NCBI RefSeq assembly: GCF_021390535.1 | Contig: NZ_JAJUXG010000035.1 | Location: forward strand, 1-38,717 | From: Dyadobacter sp. CY312 | Lineage (GTDB): Bacteria > Bacteroidota > Bacteroidia > Cytophagales > Spirosomataceae | Direction: 5' to 3' | DNA length: 38,717 nt | Shown here: in pieces, positions 36,801 through 38,717 of the stretch | Position numbering within the stretch: position 1 is the stretch's first letter | How the letters are laid out: each line of letters begins with the position of its first letter | Notes under the pieces: generated by a model | Told to the model about the DNA's origin: nothing | Database searches by the model: none | What the model saw: only the letters and a program-made list of their open reading frames with translations | Position numbers and translations under genes: made by a program

Positions 36801-36963
36801 CCTATACCGTGGAAAATCATTGGTCGATATACCGGGTATAGGCAAACGCACCCTACCTGTCGATCCTGAATCTGCTATCGGATCAAGCAACTATCAGGGA
36901 ATAGAAAGTGGTATCGTTCCCTCAACACGCAGCCTGGGTCTTAATGTTAACTTTTCTTTTTAA
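33853..36963 (+). CDS. SusC-like TonB-dependent outer membrane transporter, second copy
   Basis: A 1036-residue SusC/RagA protein with signal peptide ending LHAQ. It has a carboxypeptidase-like regulatory domain (TIPGANILIKGTNTGVSTDAQGNF), the TonB-box-like LDEVVVTALGITRE, a plug with VIDGVPIDN and SITVLKGPAAAALYGSRAANGALMITTKRGK, and a barrel ending SLGLNVNFSF. It is a different subfamily from the susC at 15177, shown by the ALGI rather than VGYG sequence after the box. It pairs with the SusD-like gene 8 nt downstream. The shared 19-nt motif suggests control with the nag operon. Confidence 0.95.
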   Translation: MQPNLLRIYKLYLILTVFLLSASSILHAQDATDLTGVVKEGSTQTTIPGANILIKGTNTGVSTDAQGNFSIKAKAGDILVVSYIGFQSQEITVANQSRIEIKLLPTAAQLDEVVVTALGITRESKSITYAAQQLSNSDLTAIKDPSGNVMNSLNGKIAGAVITPAATGPGGAVRVVLRGNRSISGNNNALIVIDGVPIDNTMTTEQGGSGSANTPATQQKSTSSGYSGSDGAASINPEDVESITVLKGPAAAALYGSRAANGALMITTKRGKSGKTSVNYNGGVSIENPLLLMDLQNTYGRGNGGVIGQTAAGSWGAPAQTYKDNVKSFYNNGTTFNNSVNISGGTEKMQGYASYTNNTIGGIIPNNKLNRNTLNLRLNNEILPGLTTDVKITYVNQKIKGKPRLGDNGVTNEALIMPRDMSPEELRNFETINPATQQPQPLYWTTSSFFQNPYWDVNRTSLNEERNRIMMVGSVKYQFTDWLFLQARYSLDRYDDKITGSYHAGTLPVPTLAGGRYQENHVNRWERNIDVLLSGNNNFGDDFGITYNLGSAILNNNGYNTQSLANGLRIPNVFDLNFASTPAFANIVARKEIQSVYASVTANFRELLFLDLSARNDWSSTLPSPHSYFYPSVGVSTLLTGFLNLPEWISYAKFRGAYTQVGNDADPYLLNQTYTYAQGAGSGFVTRDQTRYLNNLKPERTNALEIGTEWRFLNGRLGIDLTLYKTNTVNQLIFIGLPQPSGFNNQYINVGDIQNKGIELMLTATPFKSENFNWTTNVNFAANRNKVIELLPGIEQASLTTATNFASSLIRPGGSYGDLYGFVWGKNQEGQHRVSANGLPLVDQLQKIGNFNPDYTLGWNNQLKYKKFNLSFLVDGRVGGTIISGTDALLGYFGLADYTTAHRAGGLILDGVSPDGNTNTVPITAEQLWTQVSQGGTNAWGEFFAYSATNFRLRELSLGYDFALGGSKIKSARIALTARNLFFLYRGKSLVDIPGIGKRTLPVDPESAIGSSNYQGIESGIVPSTRSLGLNVNFSF

Positions 36964-36971
36964 TCATTCAA

Positions 36972-38525
36972 ATGAAAAAGTATTCAGCCATCAGCTCCAT
37001 TTGTATGTTCCTGTTGATCGCAACAGGCTGTACAAAAGATTTTATCGATATCAACACCAACCCGTCGAAACTCACACAGGTAGGGTCGCGCGAACTTGGA
37101 TTCATGTTTTCAAGAGCGCAATCCGCAGCACTGTATCACCGGCCTTACTACCAGACAATTTCGATTTTGATGCCGGACCTTTATGCCCAGTATTATGCCC
37201 TGACTACCACCAGTTTTACAACAGACAGATACGCGCTTAACGACACCTGGCTTTCGCGCCCCGGAATTATTACTTATGTCTTTGCCATGCCGCAGCTCCA
37301 GGCCATTTTTGACGCCACGGAGCCCACCTCTGCTGAATATGCGCTTGCTAACATCATGAAAGCCTATGTGTTTCACAGATACACCGACCAGTTTGGCCCC
37401 GTGCCCTATTTCGGTGCCGGCTCCACAGCTTCGAGCATCGCTTATGACACCCAACAGCAGATTTATGATGATCTTTTTAAACGACTGGATTCAGCAAGCA
37501 CCAACCTCAAATCGGCAGGCGTGACCAATGTTTTCGGTGCACAGGATCTGATTTATGGCGGCGACGTATCCAAATGGATCGCTTTTGCCAATACATTGCG
37601 TTTGAGAATGGCACTCCGTATATCGAAAGTTGATCCGCAAAGAGCCAAACTGGAAGCCGAAGCAGCCGTGGCGGGCGGCGTAATGACCACCAACGCAGAA
37701 AGCGCAAGCATTGAACGATCTTTGAACGGAGATGATGCAAACGGTTTGGCATTTAATGCAGCTGCCAACGAATTCAGCATGAGCTCAACGATGGCTTCCT
37801 ATCTGAAAGGATACAGTGACCCAAGATTAGCAATCCTTTTTCAACCTGCGGTAGGCTCCGGTCAGTTCAAAGGTCTAAGAAACGGGAGCTCCGCCACTGC
37901 CATTAACCTCGCCGGAAACAGACCCGCTCAAACATCGAACATTGGTACCAGATGGGTACAAAGAAACGGGAATGCGTGGGTTGGGAATCTTACCGTTCGC
38001 CAGGAAGTGATGGCTACCGCTGAGGCATTTTTTCTTAAAGCAGAAGGCGCATTAAATGGCTGGAATATGGGAACTGGTACAGCGCGCTCATTCTATGAAA
38101 AAGGAATTGAATTAAGCATGCAGCAATGGGGAGTGAGCGACAACGCTGCCATACAAAACTACATCAATTCTTCGGCCTTGCCGGCAGCCCCGGCCGACGA
38201 GGCAGGCTCACCTGCTGTATCGGAAACCCCGATTAAATGGGCTTCATCTGAAACTGCACAAAGAGCACAGATTGGCACCCAGAAATGGATCGCTATATTC
38301 CCGGATGGTGTGGAAGCATGGTCTGAATTTCGCAGGACAGGATATCCGGTTATGTATCCACTGCTGCAATCTGATAATGCGGATCTTCCTTTGGGAACGT
38401 TCATAAAAAGGTTACCTTATTCGTCTGTTGAAGCCACAACCAATGCGGATGCGCTGCAAAAGGCAAGAGAATTACTTGGCGGCGCAGATAATGCGGCAAC
38501 CCGTGTATGGTGGGATGTGGATTAG
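36972..38525 (+). CDS. SusD-like outer membrane lipoprotein (SusD_2 type)
   Basis: A 517-residue lipoprotein with lipobox cysteine C20 (LIATGC). The start of the mature protein (FIDINTNPSKLTQV), LANIMKAYVFHRYTDQFGPVPYF and WIAIFPDGVEAWSEFRRTGYPV identify the SusD/RagB subgroup annotated as nutrient-binding outer membrane lipoprotein, distinct from the SusD at 18572. It forms the lid of the second SusC transporter. No enzyme gene follows within the window. Confidence 0.93.
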   Translation: MKKYSAISSICMFLLIATGCTKDFIDINTNPSKLTQVGSRELGFMFSRAQSAALYHRPYYQTISILMPDLYAQYYALTTTSFTTDRYALNDTWLSRPGIITYVFAMPQLQAIFDATEPTSAEYALANIMKAYVFHRYTDQFGPVPYFGAGSTASSIAYDTQQQIYDDLFKRLDSASTNLKSAGVTNVFGAQDLIYGGDVSKWIAFANTLRLRMALRISKVDPQRAKLEAEAAVAGGVMTTNAESASIERSLNGDDANGLAFNAAANEFSMSSTMASYLKGYSDPRLAILFQPAVGSGQFKGLRNGSSATAINLAGNRPAQTSNIGTRWVQRNGNAWVGNLTVRQEVMATAEAFFLKAEGALNGWNMGTGTARSFYEKGIELSMQQWGVSDNAAIQNYINSSALPAAPADEAGSPAVSETPIKWASSETAQRAQIGTQKWIAIFPDGVEAWSEFRRTGYPVMYPLLQSDNADLPLGTFIKRLPYSSVEATTNADALQKARELLGGADNAATRVWWDVD

Positions 38526-38596
38526 TAAACCCATTTTTATTTTATAAATGAGGACGTACTAGTCACCACAATATCTAAACAATTAGCAAAAAGGCA

Positions 38597-38626
38597 ATCA
38601 ACGATCCATTTGGATATTCCGTTGAT
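38597..38626 (+). terminator. Possible terminator after second susD
   Basis: ATCAACG (38597-38603) and CGTTGAT (38620-38626) pair, with ATCC/GGAT able to pair inside. The fold is imperfect and no T-run follows directly, so this is tentative. The remaining bases to 38717 show nothing else. Confidence 0.3.
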
Positions 38627-38717
38627 GCTGACCCCGTACCGGGCATACTGCCCCCCTTAATTTAGGTTCTGATCTGAGAGATTCTGATGGGCTGACAATT
38701 TTACCGTTTTTTTCTTA

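Overview
The window looks like chromosomal DNA of a Bacteroidota species. A soil or plant-associated member of the Cytophagales, such as Dyadobacter or a relative, is my best guess. The grounds are two SusC/SusD pairs, a one-protein hybrid two-component regulator with 14 propeller repeats, a type IX secretion C-terminal domain, a FucP-type sugar permease, and TAnnTTTG-like -7 promoter elements. I see no tRNA, rRNA, CRISPR array, transposase or phage gene.

Region 1 (about 170-4733, all minus strand) is a copper-type metal-handling cluster. It holds an HMA-AraC fusion regulator, a CopA-type P1B ATPase, a metal-binding lipoprotein, a small HMA protein, and a shortened AraC protein that has lost the HMA sensor. 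A 17-nt box recurs at the same distance (48 nt) from a -7-like element in front of the ATPase gene and the small HMA gene. The small HMA protein and the first HMA domain of the ATPase share a one-cysteine SxHC site in place of CxxC.

Region 2 (5118-10509, plus strand) holds general accessory genes: an AraC regulator next to a TetX-like flavin monooxygenase, an acyltransferase-3 membrane protein, a DinB-fold protein, a carboxymuconolactone-decarboxylase-like protein and an AlkD-like HEAT-repeat protein.

Region 3 (10814-38525) is a large polysaccharide utilisation locus in two halves. The first half has a hybrid two-component regulator (minus) facing susC-susD, a secreted family-8 polysaccharide lyase with two CBM96-like modules and a T9SS signal, and a secreted GH16 enzyme. 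The second half has a LacI regulator (minus) facing an operon of a two-domain esterase-like protein, a GH109 glycosidase, a NagB/AgaI-like deaminase, a NagP/FucP-like permease and NagA, followed by a second susC-susD pair. A 19-nt motif with an AACGTT core occurs upstream of the esterase operon and again upstream of the second susC, so both may be under the same LacI regulator.

Proposed flow (inference): PL8 and GH16 cut an extracellular polymer containing uronate and amino sugar, the two SusCD pairs import the fragments, the esterase and GH109 trim them in the periplasm, the permease imports HexNAc, and after phosphorylation NagA and the deaminase feed it into glycolysis. There is no HexNAc kinase, GH88/GH105 unsaturated uronyl hydrolase or sulfatase in the window. 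The locus is therefore either incomplete here or not aimed at ordinary chondroitin sulfate or hyaluronan.
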